From positions 558,001-622,000 of the forward strand of contig JARKIF010000029.1 of assembly GCA_029378245.1 (NCBI GenBank): 64,000 nt of DNA, read 5' to 3'. Origin of the DNA: Roridomyces roridus (lineage: Eukaryota > Basidiomycota > Agaricomycetes > Agaricales > Mycenaceae). Shown here in pieces: positions 33,731 through 44,060 of this stretch. Made by a program: the position numbers and the translations under genes. Below the pieces are notes generated by a model, which saw only the letters and a program-made list of their open reading frames with translations, ran no database searches and was not told the origin of the DNA. Within the stretch, counting starts at the first letter, position 1. Each line of letters opens with the position of its first letter.

Positions 33731-35100
33731 GAAGAGATTCGGTCGTATGTTATGCCAACAAAAGGGTGGGGGGTTCGCTCCCGTACTCTAATTTACATGT
33801 GCTCTATATACTAACTACGGCTTCAACAATGTTCCGTGTTTGATGCGTGATTTGATCCGCGATTTGAAATGCCCGAGGATGGCCGATAGCCACTTGTTGT
33901 TCCTACGGGTTCTTTTGATCCAACTCCCTCTGAGTTGAGGGAAGCCCGGAGCTACTCTGCAACATCTGCGCAGAGAATGCCCCACTCTAACTCTCGAAGC
34001 ACTCGGACGCGTTTACACGCCGATGTCAAACTGACAGAGATCAGTCCGACATGTCCGAGTTCAAGCTTCCGCATATCCTGGTTCTCGCAATGCAACCTAT
34101 GTAATAAGGTTCAAAGTGGCTGGAATGTATCCTCCTAATGTCCCATTGGTTGTTTGGGTGGCTGCACACCGTAAGTGTACTCGAGCTCGGCGGAGAAGCA
34201 CGGAGCTGTCAAGGTACACGGCGCCGTGATAAGATTTTGGTAATTGGGCGGCCGCCGGGTGTGCATAGGCCTAGTACGCGATCGTGGGAGCGATCCGTAC
34301 TCTATCTAGTCCTTATTGACGGGTTTTGCCAATCTAATCAATTGACAGGTTACGGAAAATCGATGTATTTCAGGGGTGCACGCGTGCACGCCTCATCACC
34401 GTAACTCAGTGCTGCCCGCGCTTGGCCCTTTCCGCGCAACGCCTGATGGGTGAGAAAGAAAAATGGACGCCACACATGATGAGCAGTGGAAAACTTCTCT
34501 CTGCATCTAAAGCTGCCGGTGTCCGGAGCTTTCGAGATTGGCAAGAAAAAAAAATGTGATGTCCCATTCCATGGCTCAGGCTGAGCAGATCATGATGCAC
34601 CATCAATTGTACACTATTTGCTCTTCAGTTGTGCCATCAGTGATGCGGAGTTTGATTCGGATCTCCTCTTGCTCTTGACTCTCATCACGCACCAGTCGCT
34701 TGGACACAATCTGCGTGACGCCCGAGGTTTTCGGCCTCCAACTCAGATCTTGACTGCCAGTTAATCGACCTGGCCCAGAGAACACTACTGGTACGTGCAT
34801 CCTTCGGTCGAGTCGAGGAGATCGGAGGCGCTGACGTGGGTCTTTTAACAGCGAGGCTCCTCGCCACGGCGGCTTTGAGCCCTCTTCTGCGTAGCACCTA
34901 ACGGATCTCCGTTGAGACCAATCTGGTCGCAACTCTCGGCGAGTCGGTGCCCGGGCATTCCAGCTGTTAGGGTCTTTGGCAGATAATTCATCACTTGTCG
35001 GTACGTCCTTTGGCTTCGTATGAGCAGGCGCTAACTTGAGTCTCGCCCTCCGTCTTTTCAGGTTCTCGTGCACGCTACTCTATTAATACGATTGATCCCC
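33731..35100. other. Mostly featureless stretch upstream of the second F-box gene
   Basis: No recognised gene. A minus-strand open frame at 34603-35073 (156 codons; ends SKRLVRDESQEQEEIRIKLR ... TTEEQIVYN) has plausible composition, but no family, no clear partner exons and no conserved motif, so it is not called as a gene. Confidence 0.3.
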
Positions 35101-35224
35101 CCGATTCCGAGTCTCCGAGTTGGCAATTCTGGTCTTTGCCCGGTCAGTATCGCTTTTGCGTGCCATCTACCCATGGCTCACAAATCAGAACGACCAGTAC
35201 ATTCCTTCTCTTCCATATACGACC

Positions 35225-36676
35225 ATGGAAGCCAAATGCTCCGTCGTTTTACCTGCGTCGCCACATTCCATCACTCGTCTCTTGACCTCGAATCACTGCG
35301 CCCTCAGCGACCTCGAGTCCCGGATTGCCAAAGCCCACATCCATGATCTCGAGTCTCCCCTCGCCTGGGGCCAAAATATTATCGCCCTCTCGCACCAGCG
35401 TGTCGCAGATCTCGAGCGCTCGTTTGAAGCCCACAAAGCCGTCATTTCACCCATCGGTCGCCTTCCCAATGAATTGCTAGCCGAGATATTCTCTCATGCT
35501 GCTCGCAGAACGTTCTTTTGGAAAGACATATCCGAGGCGGGGGGGCGTCTGACAAGCAAAGCTCCATGGGTTTTGACGCACGTCAGCCGGGGGTGGGCAG
35601 CAGTGGCGTTGGAGTACCGCACACTGTGGTCTCGAATCTTCGTTGATCTGGATCTTATCAACGTCAAAGCCCGAGGAGTCATTTCGATCCTGAAGCTTTT
35701 CCTTGAACGGTCGGGTAAAGTGCCCTTGACTGTCAAGATATTCTACGAGGGCTATCAGCTGGAGACACACCCTGCATTGCACGCCGTCTTGGGACACGTC
35801 GAGCGCTGGAAGCATGTTGACATGTATGTCCGATGGCCTCTGCTTCTTTCCACCGCGGCTGCCATGCGTGACCATCTATCCGTTTTGACGACTCTGAGAG
35901 TCGTCTCCTTCGCCAGAACCCCAATGGATGCGCGGGACTTGTCAGACACTTTTGCCAGTGCAGCTAATCTCACTGCCCTCCAAACATACTTTCGTGTTTC
36001 CGACATCTTCCACTCTCCATTCCAATTCCCGTGGCACCAGTTGACTCGATTGTCGACCACTTTTTCGTCCATTGCCGAAGCATTGACCAACATCGAGCAA
36101 CTGTCAAGCGTTGTGGAGCTCAGGGTGGAGCTTCCGTATGATGAATCCCCAGCGCCTGTATGGAATTGCATCACACTCTCCCGTCTGCGTGTACTCGAGA
36201 TGGTGTTGCGGAACATGCCTATGGTGTCTCTCGATCCGCCCTCCTACCTCCTCGATTTCTTGTCGGCGCCTGTTCTCGGGCGCCTCGGAATCCAGCGATC
36301 GGCCGACCAGATAGCGGTTTCGCGATTCATCACTCGCTCGGGCTGCGGCCCATCTCTGAAAATCTTCCATTTCATTCACTCGGTCACACCCACGAGTGTC
36401 CTCCCCATCCTACAAAAATTGCCCCATCTTGAGGATGTGAAGTTCGGAGATTTCAAGGGGGCACTTCTTGCGAAATCGGCAGTAGCTGGGGTGGTCGACC
36501 TTCTCCTGTTGCACTGGCGTGCCGTGCGCACCGCCCCAGATGCACATCTGTCTGTGACACTCATCGACAGCCAACGTGGGAGACTCGCGCCTGTACCGGA
36601 AATTGACGGACTACACATTTCATTCAGCAACTCCGTTTACATTGACTCCGTTCTTGAATCCCAATGCAGACTTTGA
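35225..36676 (+). CDS. F-box protein, intact single-exon frame (about 483 aa)
   Basis: The chosen ATG at 35225 (MEAKCSVVLPASPHS) lies within a longer open frame from 35120; it places a short coiled coil (LEHALADLERSFEAHK-like, actual QRVADLERSFEAHKAVISPI) directly before the F-box (GRLPNELLAEIFSHAARRTF, then APWVLTHVSRGWAAVALEY). The remaining 380 residues show LRR-like spacing (LTALQTYFRVSD, VVELRVELPYDE, LPHLEDVKFGDF) as in Agaricomycete F-box receptors. Predicted role: substrate receptor of an SCF (Skp1-cullin-F-box) ubiquitin ligase. Such genes are very numerous in mushrooms and evolve quickly, so the substrate cannot be guessed. No frame damage, no intron needed. Confidence 0.8.
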   Translation: MEAKCSVVLPASPHSITRLLTSNHCALSDLESRIAKAHIHDLESPLAWGQNIIALSHQRVADLERSFEAHKAVISPIGRLPNELLAEIFSHAARRTFFWKDISEAGGRLTSKAPWVLTHVSRGWAAVALEYRTLWSRIFVDLDLINVKARGVISILKLFLERSGKVPLTVKIFYEGYQLETHPALHAVLGHVERWKHVDMYVRWPLLLSTAAAMRDHLSVLTTLRVVSFARTPMDARDLSDTFASAANLTALQTYFRVSDIFHSPFQFPWHQLTRLSTTFSSIAEALTNIEQLSSVVELRVELPYDESPAPVWNCITLSRLRVLEMVLRNMPMVSLDPPSYLLDFLSAPVLGRLGIQRSADQIAVSRFITRSGCGPSLKIFHFIHSVTPTSVLPILQKLPHLEDVKFGDFKGALLAKSAVAGVVDLLLLHWRAVRTAPDAHLSVTLIDSQRGRLAPVPEIDGLHISFSNSVYIDSVLESQCRL

Positions 36677-36998
36677 TATTTGTGTTGTCGCAGATTTGCG
36701 GGTGGTTCTGAGCCCTGGGGTGGGTATTTAATCAAACGGCCCGGATTATAGATCTCTTGTTCAAATCCAATTGATTTTTCTTTGCTATCTGAACCGTTGC
36801 TCGTCCATGGCTGGTCGACATTGTGAACACGACAAGGTCATGTGATCGCTTTGCATCTCCTTCCAGAACCTCCGCCGTCCAACCACCGTAATGCAGACTA
36901 ACGTGCGGTCGCTTCACCTATCACCGTTTCTCTCTCAGTTCCCGATGGGATATTCCAGCTTGGATTGGCCGCTGAGTACTACAGCAACTTGAAATTCC
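36677..36998. other. Boundary between F-box gene and phosphoglycerate mutase fragment
   Basis: The sequence leading into the mutase fragment does not encode the expected N-terminal phosphatase half of the enzyme. It contains splice-like CTCTCAG at about 36938, but no matching exon was found. Confidence 0.3.
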
Positions 36999-37407
36999 GC
37001 TCCGGAGGCTGGCAAAGCTACTCATTGAATCATTCCAAACTTGTTGTGTCTACGTTCACTGTATCGGCGACGGCCGTGACACCGCCCCGCGCTCTGCTGC
37101 TGGCTACTGCCAAGACCTCCTCGACTTTATGGCCAAGGAGAAATACGGTGCACTGGCCACCGTGGTGGGTCGGTACTATGCCATGGACCGCGACAAGCGC
37201 TGGGAGCGTGTCAAGGTCGCTGTCGATGGGCTCGTCGGGGGTGTGGGCGAGGAGAACACGGACGCCGTCGCTGCCATCAAACAGAGCTACGAGAACGACG
37301 TGACGGATGAGTTCATGAAGCCTGTCATCGTCAACGGCGACGAGGGACGGATCAAGGGTGTGTTTCCGTGTCCTTTCGTTTCGTGTCATATCCCGCACTA
37401 TTTAACA

Positions 37408-38311
37408 CACGGCGGGCAAAAGCCAGCGAAAGCAACAATGACCTTCCTTTAAAGAAGGTCGTTTCCTATGGCAGGATACAGGTAGCAAAATTATTGATCA
37501 AATAGAAACAACAGCACCACCTTGCAAGTCAAAAAATGCACCACCCAGAAATTTGGCACCACCTATTCCAGCTGAGCAAAAGGCACAGTGTTATGAATTC
37601 ACAAAGTGGCACACAACACGAAGGATGCCGAAAAGCAACATCTCTCCGGGAGCAGGGCTTTTGAACCAGGATCATTTGGAACTGTGGCATGACATTAGCC
37701 GCTGATCGGCCTGCCTCAACTTTGATGAGTTGATGGCTCGAGCCGCGGCATCATGATTGACGGTTGAAATGTGGTCAATGTTCAGGGGCTCCTAGTTCAT
37801 CTATTGAATCCAACCAATTACCCCTGCTATCTTACTGCTATTCTATGTGGTTGCCAATTGACTCTCTGGCGTCGGGGAGGGTCTGTGTCCATCCATCAAC
37901 CAACTTGAACAAAGTATCAATATTCGCTTGGTCCCCATCACGGCTCAATCTCCCGGCAGAGTAGTCACATCAGAGTCACCGAACAATTGTGCGATCAACT
38001 GGAATCCAAAGTTTGGAGTGGTATGTTTGGGAAAATTGGAGCAGTGCATTTGTTTCAGCATCAACAGAGTCATGTCCAAAACAAAGGTGGCACTTTTATC
38101 TTACCCTGCTGTGTGTTGCTCATTTTTTGAAGCAGTGCTTTTTTTTCTTGAATCAATGTTGGTTGTGTCATTTTCTGCAAAATCATTGTGAGTGGTGCCA
38201 AAAATAATTTTGCTACACGTATCCTCCATAGTTTCCCTTTGTTCGAACAAAGGAAAAATGCCTTCTTTAAAGGAAGGCTCCTTTGACCTTCGTTGGCTTT
38301 TGCCCGCCGTG
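37408..38311. mobile_element. MITE with CACGGCGGGC termini, 3 bp target duplication, split by a second element
   Basis: Left end CACGGCGGGCAAAAGCCA, right end its reverse complement. ACA is duplicated at 37405-37407 and 38312-38314. After removing the inner element and its duplication it would be only 134 bp, almost entirely a foldback (both arms include CCTTCCTTTAAAGAAGG). Located inside an intron of the phosphoglycerate mutase fragment. CAC.. ends and a 3 bp duplication are shared with the element at 4835-5410. Confidence 0.85.
37467..38230. mobile_element. Inner 764 bp element with TATGGCAGGATAC termini and 6 bp target duplication
   Basis: Left TATGGCAGGATACAGGTAGC, right GCTACACGTATCCTCCATA (inverted with small differences, extended by AAAATTAT). 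GTTTCC is duplicated at 37461-37466 and 38231-38236. The body is full of CACCAC/GTGGTG words next to A/T runs. Related end fragments occur at 43758 and 55564. No coding capacity; a 6 bp duplication is unusual and no superfamily is assigned. Confidence 0.75.
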
Positions 38312-38839
38312 ACACCATCGACCGCAGACGACGACACGCTCTTCTTTTTTAACTACCGCTCCGACCGCATGCGCGAGATCTCCGCCGTTTTCGGGCTGCC
38401 CGACAAGCCGATGGAGGTCACCATCCCCAAGAACGTGCATATCACGACCATGTCGCGCTACAACAGCGAATATCCGTTTGCCGTGGCGTTCCCGCCGCAG
38501 GCCATGACGAACGTGTTGGCCGAGTGGCTTGCGGCCAAGGGTCGCATATCGCCGGTGCGTCTACAGTTCGTATTTTTGAATCCTCGCTGATTAGGCGCAG
38601 AGACCGAGAAGTACGCGCACGTTACCTTCTTCTTCAATGGTGGTGTGGAGGCCCAATTCATGGACGAGGAGCGCCACATGATTGCTTCGCCCAAGGTGCG
38701 CTGGATTCTATCGTTTCTTTTGTAAATTTACATAACGTTTCGTCTGCAGGTCGCGACGTACGACCTTCAACCCGAGATGGATGTCCAATCCATAGCGGAC
38801 AAGGTCGCCGAGGTCGCCAAGGCACACACGCACGATTGA

Positions 38840-39679
38840 TTCATTCAACAGATAAACACGCACAATGTTTAATCACTTAAAACAGAATCATTAAACACAG
38901 TTTAATCCTGAGTTAGATGGTTGAATTTGAACTCCCCAAGACAGACTGGATAAGAGTGAAATGAGAGACTGTATTAAATACACCCTCCCATAAGGTTGGC
39001 CTTGGTCAACAGAACAAAAAATTAATCTTCACCGTGAGTGCAGTAGAGAGATTTGAAAGAGTTGAACTTCAAAGACCAGTCACATCAGCCATAGTCGCCG
39101 CGGCCAAGGACTGCTGTTACCGTGGAACGCGCCTTGGAATGGAGGCTTCGTTGTCCCCACGCCCTGAAACGGCGTCCCTCATGGGTTTCCGACGCGTCTG
39201 GGGCGTGTCGACTCCTTTGATACTCCCGCCGGGCATGCAGGGCGCCCGAACCGCACGATATGCACGCAGATGATATAACGCTGTTTGTCACTGCGGAGTC
39301 GGCTGACATGCTTTGCGTCGGGATGGGTGTGGGCGGACGTGGGTGCAGTTTCCACGTCGGTGCGATCCCGAGTCGTTTTCTTCCTTTGCGTCGCCTGTCC
39401 CCGAGGCGGAGGCCAAGAAGAAGCTTACGAAGCCGAGGAAGGAACGGCGCGGGCTGAGGTATTGGGACCTCGACGAGCTGATGATGATGTTGCCGAGTTA
39501 TTGGCTCGACCCTTCGTCTGACTCATGGTGCTCGATCTCGTTCAATCCCATCTCTCCCCTTGCTTGTATTTCGTCGTGTATCTCATCTCTCGCTCATCTA
39601 ACATCCTGTATTCCACTTGTATCTGACAACAACGACATCAATTGTGCAAGCGAAAGCCCCGGTCGTCTACGGCCCAGAA
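38840..39679. other. Stretch with one possible plus-strand gene remnant
   Basis: At 39370-39530 a plus-strand frame (SPVPEAEAKKKLTKPRKERR, then GLRYWDLDELMMMLPSYWL) has a convincing nuclear-protein-like composition, basic then acidic. It lacks a start, partner exons and a recognised family. The rest shows no gene or repeat. Confidence 0.3.
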
Positions 39680-41156
39680 TTAAATGTTGCGTTGAGTTTG
39701 CGGACCCAAATTAGACCCCGATTCCTTATACTTCGTCTTTTGCGGCGGCTCATCCGAGGGGCCCAGTGCCCATGGTGACATCATGTGCGCCTCCAACTCG
39801 CGGATCCTTGCCTCTTGAATGGCATTTTGCTCACGCAGTCTCCGTGTGACGTCCGACTCTGATTGGGATTCCTCACGAGTCGTATTTGAGGCCGCGGGTG
39901 CCACGGGCGATTCAACTTCTTCGTCCGTTGATATCTGCTGAATCCGTTCCTGAGCCAGGCGCATCTGGATCTCAAGATCCCGCCGACGGACTTTTGTGAT
40001 GGCCGTGGCAATAGTGTTTTCCGTGTGTGCGTTGAACTGGATTTGTGAGGACTTTGGTGTCCCATCTTGCGTCGCGCCGTCCAGTTGGACTGATGGCGCC
40101 GCAACGGACGCACAAACGGCGTCTCGGGGTCGACGGCGCCGCCTGCATATATGTACAAGGCGACAACCTACGAGGAGGAACGCGATGATTCCGCAGACAA
40201 TGCCTATTATGGCACGGGTCGGGAGTTTTCCACCTGCAAGAGCGCTGTCCGAGACCGATGTCAAGGTTTGAGTTTGGGATTCCGTGGATCTCGTGGTGGC
40301 AGATGAGGTGAACTTTGAAGAAGAAGAAGGAGAAGTGGAGCTTCCGGAGACAGAAATCCCGGTGATTGAGCCGGTGACACCCGGCTGGTTGTCTATGGAC
40401 AACGCGATGCTGGAAGCGGCTCGAGCATCGAATGTGGTGGGCTGGATCATACTTAGTCTTACATCGAGCGAGGAAGTGGGAGATTGCCAACCGTAGGGGT
40501 CTCAGAAACCATGACTAGAACCCATGATGGAAGCACTGCAATGCCAGCTGAGACACATGAGACAGCGGCATCGAATCGTCCGATGAGGAACTTACAGGGC
40601 AAAGGCGTCGGTAAATTTCTAAATAACTACTCAGCGGCAGTGGCTTACTGCAAATAAACACGCACGGGATCACGGTGATACCATTCCCTGTGCAAAGATT
40701 GTTTGAATAGTTGGCCCAGCTATCAATGAATGCTGTGAATAGTGTTGAACAGAGGAGTTTCTACGACCGACCTCGGAATTTCGTCGTCCTCGCACGTCGA
40801 TAGACATGCAGACGCGATGAAATAGGCAGCCAAACTGCAGGTGCAATGTGACTCGATGCATACCGTCGTAAAGCCGCATGGGTCTTCTAACTGGGAATAG
40901 TGGATGAGGAAGGGAGGATAAGTTGATCCGGGTGGCATACCCAAGAGCAAGCAACAGAGTCGGACATCGTGCCTAGGAGTTCGTGAGATGGTGGGGTAGA
41001 CGACCGCTCGATCAGCTAGTACTTGCGTCCGGGTGCCAAAGGGACTGGGAGGGCCGTGGATTGCCCCATGTCGAGCTGAGCTACTTATACGCGAGAAACA
41101 GGACCCAACTGTCAAGTGGTAGCTTCTCCGACTGTTCTTGTTGCAACTGATCGTCA
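39680..41156 (-). CDS. Single-pass membrane protein, paralog P4 (PPxY lost)
   Basis: An ectodomain exon at about 40905-40760 gives HYSQLEDPCGFTTVCIESH and the family motif CTCSLAAYFIASACLSTC. A later exon ends PSWVLVMVSETPT (about 40510). An intron with GTTGGC donor and GATCCAG acceptor sits at the position conserved in P1-P3, followed by PTTFDARAASSIALS. The last exon ends at 39680: Ser/Thr stalk with a Ser/Glu/Lys cluster (SSSKFTSS), membrane span (AIIGIVCGIIAFLLVGC), HICRRRRRP anchor, coiled coil (LREQNAIQEARIRELEAHM) and the tail SDEPPQKTKYKESG. The PPGY of P1 and P3 has become PPQKTKY, so WW-domain binding is probably lost. The N-terminal exon is unresolved. Confidence 0.65.
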
Positions 41157-41677
41157 TGCGTGGGTACATATCCCAGGAGCACAGCACAGAGGCAGTTATC
41201 AGATCTAGAGTAGCAGGAGCAGCAGCGGGTGAGAGCGTAGGATTCGAGAAGGCCGCAAGAGGGCGGTGGGAGAGATTCACATTGGACAGACTCAGCCGTC
41301 TGCAGCCGTCAGAGGTTCGGCGGGAGCTACTTACACTGTACTATCCGCCCAAAGTGTTCAAAGAAGATACCTTCCAGGCTTGCAAAAAAGAAAAGGTGGC
41401 ACTGACACGGTCCTAGACAGATGGGTGACACCAAGGTGAATCACGAGTTTCGAGTGCCGTGATTGATTGATTTAACATCATCGGCCGGCAAAGCCGAGCC
41501 GGCTGATCTAATCGCTGCCCATCTTCTCTTCTTCCCTCCACCCACCCTCGGCCCTAGATCGCTATCTAGGGACCAATCCGTCACCCCCACGCCTCACTAT
41601 GTCCCACAAGGTGCCCAGGAGACTCAGCTAGGTTGTTCGAAACATTTTGGTAGTGCAAAGATCGGATTGTATATAGT
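41157..41677. other. 5' flank of P4, no gene recognised
   Basis: Open frames here lie antisense to the P4 upstream region and show no family resemblance. No repeat seen until the word array starts at 41678. Confidence 0.3.
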
Positions 41678-41908
41678 GGTGGGTGGGTCCGGTTCACGGA
41701 ATCAGTTCGAACCTGAACTGAACCGAACCGGACGCGCGTTCGGCGTTCACGTTCGCCAATTTGCTGAACCTGCTTTTAAGGGCCATTGCGGGTGCATGGC
41801 AATCCGAGTCTGTAGGTTTTGAGCCTGGTGTAGTCTGTGATTCCCGTGGCCACAAGAAGCTGTGGACAAGAATAGCAAGTGTTGCTTCTGCTTCGTACTA
41901 AGTACTTC
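41678..41908. repeat. GGTTCGGTTC/GAACC word array with TAGTGGTGGGT end
   Basis: Starts TAGTGGTGGGTGGGTCCGG and is followed by alternating GAACC, GGTTC, GTTCGG and GTTCACG words to about 41760. It is probably the left end of a hAT-like element: the end at 55975 reads ..ACCGACCCATCACTA in the opposite sense, and a similar word cluster occurs at 43255-43325. The matching right end in this copy was not found. Confidence 0.5.
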
Positions 41909-42441
41909 TAGGGCTCCGACCCGGCCGTTGACGGCGACGGCCGTCGCTCTGACGGCCGTCATGGGAGGTCGGACGTGCCTCACCCGGCCGTCAGACCATG
42001 TTGCGAGGCCTCAAAACGGCCGGGTGGTACCCGTCAGACCCGTCACGGCCGTCATGACGGGTCAGAGCGGTGACAGCCCATGTCTCCTGCTAAATTAACC
42101 ATCAGATTGATGTCAGCGTGATGCCGGCAGTCAATATCACGGATTGGTACTTGGGAAGCGTCCGGAAGCGCAGCAGTGGGCCATCGGGAAGATTGCCGAT
42201 GACCCAGGTGCACTACCGTGGAGCATCCAGTGATGATGGCGGCTCGGCATGCGTAATTAGCCGAGGACCCGTCGCGACCCGTCATGACCCGTCGACGGCC
42301 GGGAACGGGTACCCCGTCAGCCAAGGAACCGGACCCGGACCCGGCCGTCAAAATTGGCGCTTCAGAGGGCTGTACGGCCGGGCCGGCACCCGTCGTGACG
42401 GCTCGTTGACCCGTCATTTTGACGGTCGGGTCGGAGCCCTA
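41909..42441. mobile_element. hAT-like MITE, 533 bp, GACGGGT/ACCCGTC word array
   Basis: Termini TAGGGCTCCGACCCGGCCGT and, inverted, TAGGGCTCCGACCCGACCGT. AGTACTTC is duplicated exactly at 41901-41908 and 42442-42449. Terminal 150 bp zones carry many CCGTC, GACGG and CCCGTCA words. Its first 12 bases resemble the nested element at 5727 (TAAGGCTCCAAC), so both belong to related groups. No open frame of interest. Confidence 0.85.
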
Positions 42442-43254
42442 AGTACTTCGACATTCAGACTGACAAAGTGAGGTGAGACTTGTGAGATGACGGATCACGG
42501 CGGGGATATGGCAATTCCGAGGGGATGGTGTACAAGCCAGATGAGAAAAATGACCCCAGCAAATCAGTATTTTCATTGCATGCGACAAGAGAGGATGGGG
42601 ACAAGTCTTGGACAAGTTATCTATACTCATGGTCCATCCTCCAAAGAGCCGTAGTTGGAAAGCTGTACCAAAGAGCCACAGTCAGTGAGCCAAAAACTAA
42701 GAAATTGGGTGGGACGCAAGGGAGAGAGAGACACAAGAGACGCGCTAGGCCAGCGTGCGTAGTGGATGTCGACTCTCGAGCCGAAATGCCAGGAATGGAA
42801 ACTGGCTGAGACAAGGGAGCTGGAGTGGGTTGTCAAAAACACGATGTTGTCGCCCGTAGGTGCAGTGGAAATGGGTGTCTAGTCGATGCCAAGTCGCCGC
42901 GTGGTGGTGGGAAGCTGGAAGCATTGTTGACGGAGCTGTCATCAGCTGTCAAACAGACCTCCGATCTCGTTCCGCATCCGACAGTGTCGGACTCACCGTC
43001 GGCAGAGATGTTAACAACACGGAGGCCGGCAGAAGTTGAGATAGATGGAGATACATGTCCAAGGTGTAAGAGTAAATGACTAAGATAGGACCAAATGGAG
43101 CGAGAACACCGCAAAATTACCTTATAAGGAATCTGTTGGGAGCCAAACAAGCAGGGCCCAAAGATGTCATCGGTGAAAATTGGACCCCCACTTTGGCGGG
43201 AAACGGGCCGATAAGACCGAGCTTAAAAATAAATTTTTAAGACTCGGAACCTGA

Positions 43255-43330
43255 ACGTCAAGTTCGGTTCAGCGTTCGGGCGGAAGTGGACACGTTCGAA
43301 CGTGAACGCAAAATTGAACCTGAAGGCAAG
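43255..43330. repeat. Second GTTCGG/CGAAC word cluster
   Basis: GAACGTC, GTTCGGTTC, GCGTTCGGGC, GTTCGAACGTGAACG and GAACC words are packed into 75 bp, as at 41690-41760 and 55815-55965. It may be the other subterminal zone of the element beginning at 41678, but no terminal inverted repeat with a duplication could be verified. Confidence 0.5.
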
Positions 43331-43757
43331 GGGGTATCGGGACTGGGAAGCCGTACCGGGGGAGGGGGGGGTCCCGAGCGGGCTCAAAAAAAACTTCTAC
43401 CTGTATATTAGTAAAGGTGTTTTGGAGCATGTAAACATCATTCTACCAGTTCAGATTGTGCTGTAACCACTCAGGGTAGCCTCCCAGCCACCAGAACTTT
43501 GAATTGATTGAAATTTCCAAATTGGGACTGATATATTACATAATACAGCCTGTCCTGACAAGACATTCCCCCAGAAAACAAGTGAATCAGTGCTCAGGCA
43601 GACATGAGATGGGTCTGATTGACACTGGGGCCCTTCAACTTTTCAACCCTATATCCGAAGTTCGGATCTCGATACCCCCTTGCCCGAAGGCCGATTTTCT
43701 GTGATTTCAAGTTTCAACCTTACTGGTGGGTAATTTGGCGCTGTAAAAGTGGATATA

Positions 43758-44060
43758 TATGGCAGGATACAGGTAGCAAAATTATGTACAGAATACAAGA
43801 AAAATGCACCACTTGAATTCAGAAACACCCCCCTTTGGAAATGAAAAAAGCACGCCACACAGAAAATGCATCACCTTGCAAGCTGCTCAAAAAGAACACA
43901 ACCCCAAATATTCATATTTGACACCACCTCAAAAAAAGGCACCACTCCAAAGAAAATCACCCCTTGTAAAAACAAAAAAGCACAACCTCATATGTACCAA
44001 AGAAAAACTCACCACCTCCTTGCAGCCGGCATAAATGGCACCACCTACAATTCCCTCCAC
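43758..44060. repeat. Fragment of the TATGGCAGGATAC element with CACCAC words
   Basis: Begins TATGGCAGGATACAGGTAGC, identical to the left end at 37467, and continues with GCACCAC or TCACCACC words every 20-40 nt between A-rich tracts. The right end is missing or diverged. No gene overlaps. Confidence 0.6.

Larger units (their letters stand above)
36999..38839 (+). pseudogene. Internal fragment of 2,3-bisphosphoglycerate-independent phosphoglycerate mutase
   Basis: This glycolytic enzyme interconverts 3- and 2-phosphoglycerate. Recognised segments in order: VYVHCIGDGRDTAPRSAAGY (family signature GDGRDTAP), VVGRYYAMDRDKRWERVK, KPVIVNGDEGRIK, then after an intron DDDTLFFFNYRSDRMREI, MSRYNSEYPFAVAF, TNVLAEWLAAKG, then [35 protein letters not shown] and a stop at 38837-38839. 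Full-length enzymes are about 510-550 residues. Here the N-terminal phosphatase part with the catalytic Ser is missing, and so are about 100 C-terminal residues with metal-binding His/Asp. The intron 37358-38327 holds a nested MITE; without it the intron is 63 nt. One short intron (38551 region) drops a few conserved residues. The piece cannot be an active enzyme. Confidence 0.8.
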
